A stretch of 64,000 bases of DNA from Phycisphaerales bacterium (GTDB taxonomy: Bacteria; Planctomycetota; Phycisphaerae; Phycisphaerales; UBA1924). The notes beneath the pieces were generated by a model. The model was not told the origin of the DNA and did not search any database. It saw only the letters and a program-made list of their open reading frames with translations. Numbering within the stretch: position 1 is the stretch's first letter; each line of letters opens with the position of its first letter. Position numbers and translations under genes: made by a program. Below are positions 41,480-50,539 of the stretch, piece by piece. Where the stretch lies: positions 868,001 to 932,000 of the forward strand of contig CP064987.1 in assembly GCA_016699835.1 (NCBI GenBank). Direction: 5' to 3'.

Positions 41480-42259
41480 ATGTTCGGCAAAGGCACGACG
41501 ATCTTCTCATTCGCGGCGATCTCGCTGCTCGCGGGCACCACGCTCGCGGAGGCCCGCTTCTCCATGATGGACGACGCGCCCCCGGCGGATCCCACGTCGT
41601 GGACCGAGGGCTGGAAGGGCACCGTCGAGTTCGGGCTCAACGGGTCCGACGGCAACAGCGAATCCCTCAACTTCCGCGCGGGCACCAGCGCCAAACGCGA
41701 GACCTCGGACTACGACACGACTGCCGGCCTCGTCTACTCCCGGGCCTCGTCCGACGGCACCGTCACCACCAACAAGGCCGAACTCAACCTCCGCAACGAC
41801 TGGAAGTTCAAGGATTCCCCGTGGCGTGTCTTCGCGCTGGGCAAGCTCGAGTACGACGACTTCCAGGCGTGGGAGTACCGCGCGTCGGCCTTCGGCGGTG
41901 TGGGCTATGAGGCGATCAAGAACGACACGACGTTCCTCCTCCTCCGCGCCGGTCTTGGCTTCTCCAAAGAGTTCAACAGCCCCGAGAACAAGATCACGCC
42001 CGAGGGCCTGCTCGGCGCCGACTTCTCGTACAAGTGCAGCGAGCGGTCCAAGTTCACCTCCAGCCTTGATGTCTACCCCAGCCTCGACGAGTTCGGCGAC
42101 TACCGCTTCAACCTCAAGGCGGCGTACGAGATCGTCGTCGATCCCGAGACCAAGATGAGTTTCAAGATCGGGGCCGAGGATCGCTATGACTCCAACCCCG
42201 GCGCGGGCGCGAAGAAGAACGACATCGACTACTTCGCCCTCCTCGTCTGGTCGTACTGA
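41480..42259 (+). CDS. DUF481 family outer-membrane beta-barrel protein
   Basis: Protein of 259 residues with GGAGG eight bases before ATG 41480. A signal peptide (MFGKGTTIFSFAAISLLAGTTLAEA) is followed by alternating beta strands typical of DUF481 (YdiY-like) proteins: GWKGTVEFGLNGSDGNSESLNFRAGTSAKRE, LNLRNDWKFKDSPWRVFALGKLEYDDFQAWEYRASAFGGVGYEAI, and a last strand ending in Trp-Ser-Tyr, an aromatic C-terminus as needed for outer-membrane insertion. This supports a diderm envelope. A terminator follows. Confidence 0.88.
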   Translation: MFGKGTTIFSFAAISLLAGTTLAEARFSMMDDAPPADPTSWTEGWKGTVEFGLNGSDGNSESLNFRAGTSAKRETSDYDTTAGLVYSRASSDGTVTTNKAELNLRNDWKFKDSPWRVFALGKLEYDDFQAWEYRASAFGGVGYEAIKNDTTFLLLRAGLGFSKEFNSPENKITPEGLLGADFSYKCSERSKFTSSLDVYPSLDEFGDYRFNLKAAYEIVVDPETKMSFKIGAEDRYDSNPGAGAKKNDIDYFALLVWSY

Positions 42260-42294
42260 TTCCCGTCGGGTTCGGGCTTTTCCGGACCTGAACA

Positions 42295-42362
42295 GACGCC
42301 CAATCGGGCGTCACACCACACCGACCGAAACGGACGCTCCGACTGGGGCGTTCGTTTTCATT
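42295..42362 (+). terminator. Tandem hairpins, intrinsic terminator after DUF481 gene
   Basis: A perfect 7-base stem (GACGCCC, loop AATC, 42295-42312) is followed by a second stem-loop (GGACGCTCC-GACT-GGGGCGTTC, 42332-42353, two G-T pairs) and GTTTTCATT. The second has the form of an intrinsic terminator on the plus strand. Confidence 0.6.
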
Positions 42363-42409
42363 CGCCACCGCATCCACGAACCGCACGAGCGTCGATAGGC
42401 GTATTGTCT

Positions 42410-43246
42410 ATGCGATTGACGACCCCCATGGATGGCCCCACCCCACACGAACCGACGAGCCACCACGACCACCTCGCCGACGAGGTGAAGTTCGGCGACA
42501 CGTTCCGCCGTGACTACCCCGTGGGCTGGTGGGCGACGCTGATTGCGCCCTTTCTGTTGACGGGCGCGCTCCTCGCGTCGCTCGGGCTGACGCGTGGGTG
42601 GGACTTTGTCGCGAAACTCGTCGCCGCCGCCACGTCGAGTTTCTTCGTGCTGGGCCGATTCGTGATCCTTCTCGGTTCTGGCGAGGTCAACCCGGCCCTC
42701 GAAGGACACGCCGAGGACGTCGCGAAGTTCAAGTTCCTCTCCACGCCCGAACTCTTCACCATGGTGACGTGGATGGACCTGTGCACGGCGTGCATTCTTG
42801 TCTATCACGCGAGTTTCATCTACAAGATCCCCAAACTCGGGCCGCGCCTTCTGAGCCTGCGCGACGAGGGGCAGTTCTTCCTCCGCTACCAGCCGTGGAT
42901 CCGCCGGTTCACGTTCATAGGTCTCTCGCTCTTTGTCGCGATTCCCATCGCTGCCACCGGCGCGATCGCGGGGTCCATCTTCGGTCGACTGCTCGGCATG
43001 ACCCGCACCGCGACGATCCTCGCGATCTGCTGCGGCACACTCCTGGGCAACGGCGTGATGCTCGCGCTGCGAGGCGTCATCCACAAACTACCCTTCCTCG
43101 ATCCAAACAACCCCTGGAATCTCGCCGTGGGCATCGCCGTGATCCTCGGGATCATCGCGCTCCTCAACTGGCGCTATCGCAAACTCAAGAAGGAACTCGG
43201 GCATCTGATGCCGCACAAGAACGAGCCCAAGCGCGACGCCGCGTGA
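42410..43246 (+). CDS. Putative small multi-drug export protein (COG2426-like)
   Basis: Protein of 278 residues from ATG 42410; TTG 42404 and ATG 42428 are alternatives. Six or seven hydrophobic helices are evident. The segment LFVAIPIAATGAIAGSIFGRLLGMTRTATILAICCGTLLGNGVML resembles the conserved core of the Sm_multidrug_ex family, where a PxxGTGA motif precedes a glycine-rich helix pair. The C-terminus is basic and cytoplasmic. Transport of drugs has been proposed for the family on thin evidence, so the substrate is open. Convergent with the symporter gene 20 bases away. Confidence 0.6.
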   Translation: MRLTTPMDGPTPHEPTSHHDHLADEVKFGDTFRRDYPVGWWATLIAPFLLTGALLASLGLTRGWDFVAKLVAAATSSFFVLGRFVILLGSGEVNPALEGHAEDVAKFKFLSTPELFTMVTWMDLCTACILVYHASFIYKIPKLGPRLLSLRDEGQFFLRYQPWIRRFTFIGLSLFVAIPIAATGAIAGSIFGRLLGMTRTATILAICCGTLLGNGVMLALRGVIHKLPFLDPNNPWNLAVGIAVILGIIALLNWRYRKLKKELGHLMPHKNEPKRDAA

Positions 43247-43266
43247 CACGTGATCGACGCCCGCGC

Positions 43267-44682
43267 TCACTCCACCGAGCCGGGGACGGGCCGCACGAGT
43301 TTCCCCTCGCTCGCGCCCACCACCGCCGCGACCATCGAGTCACCCGTGACGTTGACGACCGTCCGGCACATGTCCAACAATCGCTCCACGCCCAGGATCA
43401 GCGCGATCCCCTCGGCCGGGATCCCCAGCGACTGCAGGACGATGATCATCAGCACGATGCTGGAACCGGGAATCCCAGGCGAGCCGACCGAGATCAGCGT
43501 CGCGAAGATGATCACCTGGACCTGGTCAGCGAGCGTCAGCGGCACGCCATAGACCTCCGCGAGGAACATGATCGAGACGCCCTGGAAGACGGCCGTCCCA
43601 TCCATGTTGATCGTCGCGCCGAGGGGGCAGACAAAGCCGGCGATGTCCTCCGAAACGCCCAGACGATCACGCGAGCACTCGATCGTGACGGGAAGCGTGG
43701 CGGCGGAACTCGAACTGGAGAACGCGAGGAGTTGGGCCGGTGCTATCGCCCGGAAGAACTCTCGGACACTCACGCCGTGCTTTCGCCCGACGAGCGTGCG
43801 CAGGATCAACGGGTACACGAGGTAGGTCATGACCGCAAGCCCGACGATCACGGTGATGAAATAGACTCCAAGCCCGTGGAAGACCTCCAGGCCGAACGAC
43901 GCCGCGATCGGCGCGACGAGACAGAAGACGGCATAGGGCGCCATGTGCATCAGCAGACGCACGATGTGCATCATCGCGTCGCCAAGGGTGTCGAAGAAGC
44001 GCACGACGGGTGCGGACTTCTCCGCGGGCACGAAGGTCAGGCCGATGCCCACGAGCAGCGCCAGCACGACGACCTGGAGCATCTCGCCCTTGGCGAGAGC
44101 CTCGAAGGGATTGGTCGGGACAGCGTTGAGCACCTGCTGCCACGCCGAGAGCGATTCTCGAACACTCGCCGCGGACGAGACCTTTGACGCCGCGAGCGAG
44201 CCTTGCGCCGAAGCGATCTGCTCGCGCAACTCGGCGGAGACGAACGACCCCGGATCGACGAATCGTCCGAGCAACAGACCCAGCGTCGCCGCGACCACAC
44301 TCGTCGAGAGAAAGAGCACGATTGTCTTCGCACCCATCCGCCCCAACTTCCGAACATCGCCCAGCCCCGCGACCCCCGCCACGAGCGAGAAGAGCACGAT
44401 CGGGACTGCGATGAACCGAAGCCCGCGAAGGAAGAGATCGCCCACAAATCGCGAGGCGTTGACGGCGAATCGGCACGCCGCCGCCAGCACGCCCGCCTCC
44501 GCGTTCGCCTCGCTCGCCTTCCCGGCAAGGAACGCTGCGGCGTCGTTCACGCCCATCCCCGCCCACGTGCCGCTGGTCCACGTCGCGTTGATGGACAGCC
44601 CCACCAGCGCGCCCAGCAGCAGCCCAATGACGATCTTCCAGTGCAGCGCCAGTCCGCGTTTCTCGCTCATGGCGTACACCAT
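43267..44682 (-). CDS. Dicarboxylate/amino acid:cation symporter (DAACS family)
   Basis: Protein of 471 residues (or 467 from ATG 44670). It has eight membrane helices and the two re-entrant hairpins of the GltPh/DctA family: the Ser-rich LAFSSSSSAATLPVTIE, the Asn-Met-Asp-Gly motif in GATINMDGTAVFQG, and GSPGIPGSSIVLMIIVLQSLGIP. ILGVERLLDMCRTVVNVTGDSMVA ends the transport core with the substrate-binding Asp and Asn. It takes up aspartate, glutamate or C4-dicarboxylates with Na+ or H+. An insertion of about 60 residues between helices 1 and 3 is somewhat longer than usual. Confidence 0.93.
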   Translation of the reverse strand: MVYAMSEKRGLALHWKIVIGLLLGALVGLSINATWTSGTWAGMGVNDAAAFLAGKASEANAEAGVLAAACRFAVNASRFVGDLFLRGLRFIAVPIVLFSLVAGVAGLGDVRKLGRMGAKTIVLFLSTSVVAATLGLLLGRFVDPGSFVSAELREQIASAQGSLAASKVSSAASVRESLSAWQQVLNAVPTNPFEALAKGEMLQVVVLALLVGIGLTFVPAEKSAPVVRFFDTLGDAMMHIVRLLMHMAPYAVFCLVAPIAASFGLEVFHGLGVYFITVIVGLAVMTYLVYPLILRTLVGRKHGVSVREFFRAIAPAQLLAFSSSSSAATLPVTIECSRDRLGVSEDIAGFVCPLGATINMDGTAVFQGVSIMFLAEVYGVPLTLADQVQVIIFATLISVGSPGIPGSSIVLMIIVLQSLGIPAEGIALILGVERLLDMCRTVVNVTGDSMVAAVVGASEGKLVRPVPGSVE

Positions 44683-44713
44683 ATCCGATATTCGTGTTGC
44701 GCGCTCGCGTGGC

Positions 44714-45409
44714 TCACGGACTTGGGACGAGAATCACACCGCCGTTGTCCGCATCACGCTCGCCAGACACGCACGCCAGGACCACACGAGCGATGTCCTC
44801 GGGCCGCAGTGTCTTGGATCGAGGCAGGCTCTTCTCGTCCACGATCGAGCGCAGCATCTTGGTCTCCACGGCCCCGGGCGCGACCGCGAACGCCATGATC
44901 CCCGCTCGCCGTCCCTCGTTCGCGATCGCGCGTGTGAACGTGTTCATCGCCCCCTTGGACGCGGCGTACACCGCGAGCCCAGCGAACGGGTCCACCGTCG
45001 CCATGCTCGAAATGTTCACGATCCGCCCGCCGCCCTGGCTCTTGAGCGTTTCCCACAGGCGCGACACGAGCAGCATCGGACCGGCACAGTTCACGCGGAA
45101 GGCCTGCTCGATCGAGCCGAGTTCGATCCGGTCGATGGGCGCGGTCGGTGCTACCGCCGCGTTGTTGACGAGCGCGTCCACGCGACCGAATCGCTCGACG
45201 GCCGCGTCGATGAGGCGGAGGATGTCCGATTCGGTTGCCATGTCGGCCTCGACGTCCAGCCACTCGCCCTTGAGCGTCGCCCCCGTCTCGCGCAAGGAGG
45301 CCCGATGCCGCCCCGCGAGCACCACGTCAAACCCATGGGCCGACAGCATCTGCACGACGGCCCTTCCGATCCCCGATCCCGCGCCCGTGACGATCGCCGC
45401 TCGATTCAT
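44714..45409 (-). CDS. Short-chain dehydrogenase/reductase
   Basis: Protein of 231 residues from ATG 45409 with a strong GGAGGAG site. Classical SDR motifs are present: cofactor loop TGAGSGIG (8-15), NNAA (82-85), catalytic Ser in NISSMA (about 134) and YAASK (Tyr148, Lys152). The loop after strand 2 has Arg34 and Arg36 (LAGRHR), which suggests a preference for NADP. Substrate unknown. It lies 31 bases upstream of the symporter start... in the same direction, so it is downstream-oriented toward it and may share a transcript. Divergent from the solute-binding protein gene at 45468. Confidence 0.9.
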   Translation of the reverse strand: MNRAAIVTGAGSGIGRAVVQMLSAHGFDVVLAGRHRASLRETGATLKGEWLDVEADMATESDILRLIDAAVERFGRVDALVNNAAVAPTAPIDRIELGSIEQAFRVNCAGPMLLVSRLWETLKSQGGGRIVNISSMATVDPFAGLAVYAASKGAMNTFTRAIANEGRRAGIMAFAVAPGAVETKMLRSIVDEKSLPRSKTLRPEDIARVVLACVSGERDADNGGVILVPSP

Positions 45410-45467
45410 CCGATGCTCCTCCCGCGCCACGCCCACGATCCGAAAGACGAATCGGATACACTGACCC

Positions 45468-47303
45468 GTGATCCTCAAACGCATCATACTGGGCGTCTGC
45501 CTCCTGATCGTCCTCGGCGTCCCCTTCGCGCTGCGACCAGCGGCCACACGAAACGACGGAACCGCGCGCTCCCTCGTCCTTGTCACGCCCCACGTGCCCC
45601 AGATCCGGTCCGAGTTCGCCCTCGCCTTCGCCAACTGGCATCGCCGCCACTACGACTCCACCATCGCCCTCGATTTCCGCACGCCCGGCGGCACGAGCGA
45701 GATCATCAAGCAACTCCAGTCGATCTATGAGAGCCGCGCCAAGACGCACCTCGACAAACTCGCGCGGACCAACCCCGGACAACTCACCGATCCCGCCTTC
45801 GACCTCGCCGACGTCTTCACGACCGGCGACATCCCCTTCGACGCGATGTTCGGCGGCGGAAGTTACGACCATGGGCGGCTCAAGGACGCCTCCAACGTCG
45901 TCGTCTTCGCGAGCGTCTTCAAGGGCAAGGGCGAGACCTCCGTCACCATCACCGCCCCGAGAGAGAAGATCGATCCCGCCAAGCCTCCGGCGACCATCCT
46001 CACGAGCGTGACGATCGCCGGCGATTCGAGGTCGATGGACCTCCGCTTTCCGCTCGACGCGGTGAAGGGCGGCGTCGAGTCGCTCCTGCCGCTTTCCAGG
46101 GGCGAGAAATCCGTGGAGGCCACTCTTGATCTCTCCAAGACCGAGCGACGTTTCGGCATCCCCATGAGCACGCCGGCCGGCCTCGATCCCAAGGAACTCG
46201 AACGACTCATTCCTTCGAACGAAATCGGCGCACAAAACCTCTACGACCCGGACCAGTTCTGGATCGGCACCGCGCTCTCGAGTTTCGGCATCGTCTACAA
46301 CAAGGAGATCTATGCACAACTGGGCCTCCCCGAGCCGCGGAGTTTCGAGGATCTGGGACGCCCCGAACTCGTCGGGCTCGTCGCGCTCGCCGACCCGCGA
46401 CAATCCGGCTCGATCACGACCACGCTCGACGCGATCCTCAGTTACTACGGCTGGGAAAAGGGCTGGCGCATCCTCCGCGAGATGACCGCGAACACGCGCT
46501 ACTTCACCAACTCCGCGCCCAAGCCGCCGATCGACGTCAGCCAGGGCGATGCCGCCGCCGCGCTCGCGATCGATTTCTACGGACGTGGACAGGCCCAGGC
46601 GATCCTCCTCCCCGGGCAGGATCCCTCCGAGAGCCGCGTGGGGTACGTCGATCCGCCCGGCTCGGTCTACATCGATGCCGACCCGATCTCGATGCTCCGC
46701 GGCGGGCCCAACCCCGAACTCCTCCGCCATTTCATCGAGTTCTGCCTCTCCGATGAGGGCCAGGCGCTCTGGCAGTTCCGCAGCGAGCGCGATCCGCTCG
46801 GGCAGAACAACCCCACCAACGCCGAGGGTGTGCGTTTGGGGCCCAAGGAGCACGAACTCCGCCGCCTTCCCGTTCGACAGAGTTTCTATGAAGAGAGGTC
46901 GGCGTACAAGGCCGCAATGATCGACCAGGTCGATCCCTTCGCCATCGCCAGCAGCACCAAGCCCAAGGGATGGCGCTCGTCCATCGGGATCATGATGGGC
47001 GCGTTCTCCATCGAGACGGCCCACGAGCAGCGCGAGGCGTGGAAAGCTCTCATCCGCGCGCGAGAGACGCCGGAGTTCCCCAAGGACACCCTCACCGAGA
47101 TGGAGCGGCTCTTCTACTCCTTCCCAGAGCACCAGATGCCCGACGGCACGCGCCTCCCCTTCAATGAGGCCAACTATCGGACGATCCGCGCCTCCTGGAA
47201 CGACCGCTCATTCCAGACCGACTGCGCCACCCGCTACACCTTGTACTTCCGCGAGACCTACGCCACGGTCGTCGAACTGGGGAAGAAGGGTCTCGCCCAG
47301 TAG
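45468..47303 (+). CDS. Extracellular solute-binding protein (ABC type), membrane-anchored
   Basis: Protein of 611 residues from GTG 45468. A signal or anchor helix (1-22) precedes the first lobe (LVLVTPHVPQIRSEFALAFANWHRRHY, FRTPGGTSEIIKQLQSIYES). The second part has the hallmarks of iron(III)- or spermidine-type binding proteins: GTALSSFGIVYNKEIYAQLGLPEPRSFEDLGRPELVGLVALADPRQSGS and YVDPPGSVYIDADPISMLRGGPNPELLRHFIEFCLSDEGQALW. About 130 residues at 120-250 (FASVFKGKGETSVTITAPREK) are an insertion relative to the usual 340-residue protein. No permease or ATPase gene is adjacent, so its transporter partner is elsewhere. Confidence 0.85.
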   Translation: MILKRIILGVCLLIVLGVPFALRPAATRNDGTARSLVLVTPHVPQIRSEFALAFANWHRRHYDSTIALDFRTPGGTSEIIKQLQSIYESRAKTHLDKLARTNPGQLTDPAFDLADVFTTGDIPFDAMFGGGSYDHGRLKDASNVVVFASVFKGKGETSVTITAPREKIDPAKPPATILTSVTIAGDSRSMDLRFPLDAVKGGVESLLPLSRGEKSVEATLDLSKTERRFGIPMSTPAGLDPKELERLIPSNEIGAQNLYDPDQFWIGTALSSFGIVYNKEIYAQLGLPEPRSFEDLGRPELVGLVALADPRQSGSITTTLDAILSYYGWEKGWRILREMTANTRYFTNSAPKPPIDVSQGDAAAALAIDFYGRGQAQAILLPGQDPSESRVGYVDPPGSVYIDADPISMLRGGPNPELLRHFIEFCLSDEGQALWQFRSERDPLGQNNPTNAEGVRLGPKEHELRRLPVRQSFYEERSAYKAAMIDQVDPFAIASSTKPKGWRSSIGIMMGAFSIETAHEQREAWKALIRARETPEFPKDTLTEMERLFYSFPEHQMPDGTRLPFNEANYRTIRASWNDRSFQTDCATRYTLYFRETYATVVELGKKGLAQ

Positions 47304-47364
47304 CGGCACGATTGGACCGATACTCCACCGGCCCATTCACTCTTTGAACCGCCCGGTGAAACAC

Positions 47365-49020
47365 ATGACGCAGACCAGCGCCCCCGCCATGCCCCACGCC
47401 CGATCGCACTCCAGCCCCCAGACGACGCCCGGCGAAGCCGAGGGGAGCGTCGCCTCGCCGATGTTCGCCAAGATCGTCGCGACGATCGGACCCGCGAGCG
47501 ATTCGCCCGAGGTTGTCCGCAAACTCATCCTCGTCGGCGTCAGCGTCTTCCGATTCAACTTCTCGCACGGCGATCTTGCGACCCACGCCACTCGACTGAA
47601 AACCGTGCGCGACGTCGCCTCGGAACTCAGCCGCCCCATCGCGATCCTCGGCGATCTCCAGGGGCCCAAGATCCGCGTCGGCAAGATCCCGGCGGGTGTC
47701 GGCTCGCCCTCGCCCAGCGGCGGCGGGTCCATCGTCGTCGAACCGGGTCACGATGTGGTCTTCAAGAAGGGAATCACCGACGCCTTCCTCCGAACCTCGC
47801 CCGCGAACCCGAACGCGCGCGAGCCGGTTCTCCCCGTCACGTACCAACTCCTCATCGACGAGGTCAAGCCCGGACAGCGTGTGCTCATCAACGACGGCGC
47901 GATCCGCATGCTCGCCGTCGAGCACGACGCGAAAGCCGGCGAACTCCGCTGCCGCGTCACCATCGGCGGGACGATCACCTCCAACAAGGGCATCAACCTC
48001 CCGCAGAGCGACGTCTCCGCGCCCGCGATCACCGAGCGCGACTGGGAGTGCGTCGCCTTCGCCGTCGAGCACGCGATGGACTACATCGCGCTCTCGTTCG
48101 TGCGCAGCGCCGAGGAGGTCAAGGCCCTGCGTGCCCAGGTCAACGCGCTCTGCGAGGCCAAGGCCCACCGCGATGGACTCCAGAGCCTCGAGGGCGTCTG
48201 GATCCCCATCGTCTCGAAGATCGAGAAGCCCCAGGCCCTCGCCGACCTCGAGCGCATCGTCGAGAGTTCCGACGCCGTCATGGTCGCGCGAGGCGACCTC
48301 GGCGTCGAGATGGACATCGCCCAGGTTCCCGTCGCCCAGAAGCGGATCATCAGGACCTGCGCCCAGTTCGGCCGCCCCTGCATCGTCGCGACCCAGATGC
48401 TCGAGACCATGATCGAGAACTCGACGCCCACGCGCGCCGAGGCGAGCGACGTCGCCAACGCGATCTTCGACGGGACCGACGCCGTCATGCTCTCCGCCGA
48501 GACCGCCACAGGGAAGCACCCGGTGCTCGTCGTCGAGACGATGTCGCGGATCATCACCGCCGCCGAGGCCCAGGTCGCACTCGGCCCGCCCACCGCCACA
48601 CCCGATCGCATCGCCCACAGCCACCGCAGCACGGCCGCACTCGCCCACGGCGCGTGGCAGGTCGCGCGCGACCTCAAGGCCAAGGCCGTCGTCTGCTGGT
48701 CCGAGCAAGGCGGCACCGCCCGATTCCTCAGCCAGAACAACTTCCACATGCCCATCATCGCGTATTCCTCCAGCCCGCGCGCCACGCGCCGGATGGCGCT
48801 CTACAACGCCGTCACGCCCGTCTGTGCCCTCCCGCCGGGGAACGGCACGATCGCCGAGTGGACCGCCGCCGCCGACCAGTTCCTCCTCTCGCGTCGCCTC
48901 GCGAGCGCCACAGACATGATCGTCCTGCTCGCCGGGCGTCCGCTCGGAAAGGCCAAGGCGACCAACACCATCGCGATCCACGAGGTCGCCGCCCCCGCAG
49001 ACGCCTCGCTCGCCCCTTGA
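47365..49020 (+). CDS. pyk: Pyruvate kinase
   Basis: Protein of 551 residues from ATG 47365; about 30 disordered residues precede the conserved core that begins FAKIVATIGPASDSPEVV. Key motifs: VFRFNFSHGD with the catalytic Arg, LGDLQGPKIRVG, the substrate-binding Lys in PIVSKIEKPQAL, MVARGDLGVEM (the Mg-binding Glu and Asp lie just before and after) and the C-terminal domain with VCWSEQGGTARFLSQ. It converts phosphoenolpyruvate and ADP to pyruvate and ATP. The chain is longer than the usual 470 residues because of the lead and extra loops in the B domain. CinA follows after 22 bases. Confidence 0.95.
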   Translation: MTQTSAPAMPHARSHSSPQTTPGEAEGSVASPMFAKIVATIGPASDSPEVVRKLILVGVSVFRFNFSHGDLATHATRLKTVRDVASELSRPIAILGDLQGPKIRVGKIPAGVGSPSPSGGGSIVVEPGHDVVFKKGITDAFLRTSPANPNAREPVLPVTYQLLIDEVKPGQRVLINDGAIRMLAVEHDAKAGELRCRVTIGGTITSNKGINLPQSDVSAPAITERDWECVAFAVEHAMDYIALSFVRSAEEVKALRAQVNALCEAKAHRDGLQSLEGVWIPIVSKIEKPQALADLERIVESSDAVMVARGDLGVEMDIAQVPVAQKRIIRTCAQFGRPCIVATQMLETMIENSTPTRAEASDVANAIFDGTDAVMLSAETATGKHPVLVVETMSRIITAAEAQVALGPPTATPDRIAHSHRSTAALAHGAWQVARDLKAKAVVCWSEQGGTARFLSQNNFHMPIIAYSSSPRATRRMALYNAVTPVCALPPGNGTIAEWTAAADQFLLSRRLASATDMIVLLAGRPLGKAKATNTIAIHEVAAPADASLAP

Positions 49021-49042
49021 ACATTCTGCCATACTCGGCTCA

Positions 49043-50386
49043 ATGTCCGAGTTCACCTATCCTGCTCGGATGCACCAGCGCACGCACACCCACGCCGCCA
49101 TCCTCTCGATCGGCGACGAACTCACGCTGGGCCAATCCCTCGACACCAACAGCCGAACGCTCTCGCAGCGCCTCGTCGATCTCGGTATCGTCCCGATCGA
49201 GCACGCCACCGTCCCCGACGACATCGAGCGCCACGTCGCTGCCCTCGAGCGACTCGCGTCGATTGCCCCGCTCGTGATCTCCACCGGCGGGCTCGGGCCC
49301 ACGCCCGATGATCTCACGCGAAACGCCCTCGCGAGGCTCCTGCGCCAGCCGCTCGTGCAGGATGATCTCTCACTCGCCCAGATCGAGGCGTTCTTCGAGG
49401 CCGCCGGCACGACGATGAGGCCCAACAACCGCCTGCAGGCGTTCCGCCCCGAGGGGTCGCACGCCCTCCCCAATCTCCGAGGCACGGCACCCGGCCTCTT
49501 CGCGAGCGTCGAGATCAACGCCAACCCGTGCGATGTCTTCTGCCTCCCCGGGCCGCCCGGCGAGATGATCCCCATGTTCGAGGCCCAGGTCCTGCCCCGC
49601 CTTCGTCCACCCATGGATCGCGTCGTGCGAACGCGCGCGCTCCACTGCGTCGGCCTGGGCGAGAGCGAGATCGCCTCGCGCCTCGGCGACCGCATGAACC
49701 GCGACGCCTCACCACTCGTCGGCACCACGGCCTCGGGCGGGATCGTCAGCGTCCGACTTCGACTCGAGGTCGCCGCCTCGGGTCCCGAAGCGATCGCCGA
49801 CGCCGACGCGACGCTCGACGCCGCCGTCGCCGGGATTCGCCCGCTCCTCGCGCCGCACATCTTCTCCGACGACACACCCTCCCTCGCCCAAACCATCGTC
49901 TCACGAATGAAGAGCGCATGCCAGTCACTCGCCCTTGCTGAGTCCTGCACCGGCGGCACCCTCGCGGGCCAGATCACCGATGTCCCCGGTTCCTCTGCAA
50001 TCCTCCGCGCCGGCTGGGTCGTGTACACCGAGGAGGCCAAGGCACGCGACCTCGGCGTCGACGCCGCACTCTTGCACGCCCACGGCGTGTACTCCGCACA
50101 ATGCGCCACGGACCTCGCAACCCGCGCTCGTGCCATCGCCGGCACCTCGCACGCTATCGGCATCACCGGCCTCGCCGGACCCGACGGCGGCACGCGCGAG
50201 ACGCCCATCGGCTCCGTTTGGATCGCCCTGGCGACGCCGACCGGAGTGGACACCCGGCGATTCAAGTTCTCAGGCGATCGGGCTGCCATCCGCCGAAGTG
50301 CCTGCGTCTCGGCCCTGGCAACGCTCTGGCTCAACCTCAGCGGCAGCCCGAACACACGCCTGATGCGTCAATCGGACGTCCTATAG
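49043..50386 (+). CDS. cinA: CinA-like protein: COG1058 domain plus nicotinamide-nucleotide amidase
   Basis: Protein of 447 residues. The N-terminal MoaB-like COG1058 domain (ILSIGDELTLGQSLDTNSRTLSQRLVDLGI, VISTGGLGPTPDDLTRNALA, FCLPGPPGEM) is ADP-ribose pyrophosphatase in characterised homologues. The C-terminal domain (from about 285) has LAESCTGGTLAGQITDVPGSS and TGLAGPDGGTRETPIGSVWIAL, the PncC nicotinamide-nucleotide deamidase signature. Together they recycle pyridine nucleotides. Two ATGs (49043 and 49070) are possible starts. It lies 22 bases after pyruvate kinase and is probably co-transcribed. Confidence 0.93.
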   Translation: MSEFTYPARMHQRTHTHAAILSIGDELTLGQSLDTNSRTLSQRLVDLGIVPIEHATVPDDIERHVAALERLASIAPLVISTGGLGPTPDDLTRNALARLLRQPLVQDDLSLAQIEAFFEAAGTTMRPNNRLQAFRPEGSHALPNLRGTAPGLFASVEINANPCDVFCLPGPPGEMIPMFEAQVLPRLRPPMDRVVRTRALHCVGLGESEIASRLGDRMNRDASPLVGTTASGGIVSVRLRLEVAASGPEAIADADATLDAAVAGIRPLLAPHIFSDDTPSLAQTIVSRMKSACQSLALAESCTGGTLAGQITDVPGSSAILRAGWVVYTEEAKARDLGVDAALLHAHGVYSAQCATDLATRARAIAGTSHAIGITGLAGPDGGTRETPIGSVWIALATPTGVDTRRFKFSGDRAAIRRSACVSALATLWLNLSGSPNTRLMRQSDVL

Positions 50387-50401
50387 TTTCCAAGAAGTTG
50401 T

Positions 50402-50434
50402 TGCAACGAGGAAACCGTCGGTCTACTCGTTGCA
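50402..50434. terminator. Inverted repeat after cinA
   Basis: A 9-base stem TGCAACGAG (50402-50410) pairs with CTCGTTGCA (50426-50434) across a 15-base loop. No T tract follows, so it may be a weak or Rho-assisted terminator of the pyk-cinA unit, or a regulatory site for the YceI gene whose start is 105 bases on. Confidence 0.35.
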
Positions 50435-50539
50435 TCCAATCCCCAGCGATCGTCGGGTTCGCCCGCCGATCTCCGATCGACACGCGGCGTTCACGTCTCG
50501 ATCGCCACCTTTGTTTGCACACCCAAGGAGTTGTTCCAC

